Positions 63,635-64,000 of a stretch of DNA of 64,000 bases are shown here, piece after piece; position 1 is the first letter of the stretch; the number at the start of each line of letters is the position of its first letter. Source of the DNA: Streptomyces roseoverticillatus (GTDB taxonomy: Bacteria; Actinomycetota; Actinomycetes; Streptomycetales; Streptomycetaceae); contig NZ_JOFL01000002.1 in assembly GCF_000719265.1 (NCBI RefSeq), forward strand, positions 124,001 through 188,000, given 5' to 3'. A program made the translations under genes and the position numbers. Under the pieces are notes generated by a model, which had not been told where the DNA came from, made no database searches, and saw only the letters and a list, made by a program, of their open reading frames with translations.

Positions 63635-63748
63635 TCCGCCGCGGCGATGATCGGCTACCGCGGTGGATTCCGGCGGTGCCGTTGCCGGCTCAGGCGGGTC
63701 CGGCACCGCCGGTCCGGTCGTGTCGGGTTCTCGCCGTTGCGGCGGTGG
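63635..63748. repeat. Further copies of the ~45-bp dispersed element
   Basis: An inverted copy (63635-63680, ending CCGGCGGTGCCG) and a direct copy (63702-63748, beginning GGCACCGCCGGTCCGG and ending GTTGCGGCGG) lie head to tail, and CGCGGTGGATTCCGGCGG recurs at 63778-63795. They fill most of the 436-bp gap between pepA and cobS. A 32-residue frame with a CPRCG motif (63403-63501, minus) is the only gene-like feature there. Confidence 0.7.
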
Positions 63749-63825
63749 GAGGGTACGCGGCCGGTGATCAGCCGGCCGCGGTGGATTCCGGCGGGGCCGG
63801 CCGGGCCGTCAGGTGTGGGGTCTCG

Positions 63826-64000
63826 TCAGCCCATGGTCAGGACGACCAAGGCCGCCGTCGCCGCCGTTTCCGCGAGCGCGCCGAAGACGTCCCCCGTCAC
63901 GCCGCCGAACCGGCGCACGCACCGCCGCAGGAGGAGCTCCGCGCACACCAGGGCCACCACGGCCGCCGCAGCCGTGCGGAGCGGCCCGTACGGGCCCAGG
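63826..64000 (-). CDS. cobS: Adenosylcobinamide-GDP ribazoletransferase, C-terminal end (runs off the right edge)
   Basis: The last 57 residues of a membrane enzyme of cobalamin synthesis. The visible part contains the CobS signature [20 protein letters not shown] and ends in a hydrophobic helix (AALVVLTMG, stop). CobS joins adenosylcobinamide-GDP to ribazole in the cytoplasmic membrane. Identification rests on the GGxTGDVxGA motif and position. Confidence 0.88.
   Translation of the reverse strand, partial: LGPYGPLRTAAAAVVALVCAELLLRRCVRRFGGVTGDVFGALAETAATAALVVLTMG

Overview
The window is chromosomal DNA of a Streptomyces or a very close relative. It has very high GC with G/C-biased third codon positions, frequent GTG starts, Tat and lipoprotein signals, and dispersed repeats that I associate with Streptomyces intergenic regions. 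From memory, the core gene order (nadE, glnA2, glnE, mal locus, glnA, RDD/DUF4191, lipA, lipB, GntR regulator, sucB, lpdA, pepA, cobS) matches the conserved core around SCO2241-SCO2178 of S. coelicolor. No phage, IS element, CRISPR array, tRNA or rRNA was seen.

Layout. 1-3.2 kb: 3' part of nadE, then a copper-type pair (His-rich DUF6153 membrane protein and a multicopper oxidase) behind a palindrome that looks like a CsoR copper operator. 3.3-7.4 kb: APC permease, alpha/beta hydrolase, cytochrome P450. 7.5-12 kb: glnA2 and glnE (nitrogen metabolism). 12-23.3 kb: PAP2 protein and a starch/maltodextrin locus: LacI repressor, alpha-glucosidase, malGFE permease and, divergently, secreted alpha-amylase and pullulanase, with LacI-type operators in the malE/amylase intergenic region. 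23.3-33.7 kb: TetR regulator, a large membrane protein, tyrosine phosphatase, secreted GH89 alpha-N-acetylglucosaminidase, a two-component system, and an OmpR-type winged-helix protein without a receiver domain. 33.8-43.7 kb: DUF6891 protein, S66 peptidase, secreted sphingomyelinase-like enzyme, HAD hydrolase, three-gene neighbourhood of SDR, GH15 trehalase/glucoamylase and ArsC/Spx-like protein, then further small conserved proteins. 43.8-49.3 kb: glnA with a clear GlnR box pair, RDD and DUF4191 membrane proteins, lipA and lipB. 49.5-57.5 kb: NsdA-like TPR regulator, a repeat-rich 590-bp gap, FAD oxidoreductase, epimerase, GNAT, DUF4240, an SDR lacking its catalytic Tyr, and a WYL regulator. 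57.5-64 kb: GntR regulator, sucB, lpdA, pepA, and the end of cobS.

How the genes connect. GlnE adenylylates the GlnA encoded 32 kb away, and GlnR boxes precede glnA. LipB and LipA make the lipoyl group used by SucB and re-oxidised by LpdA, so lipoate synthesis and its client complex sit in one region. Secreted amylase and pullulanase feed MalEFG and the cytoplasmic alpha-glucosidase.

I found no unambiguous new multigene system. The most unusual signals are structural: (i) a family of ~45-bp dispersed elements arranged as three direct ~100-bp units plus two inverted copies at 51.09-51.55 kb, one split by a nested palindrome, with further copies at 27.06 and 63.6-63.8 kb; and (ii) several independent tandem arrays of 11-13 bp period sitting exactly on gene starts or stops.
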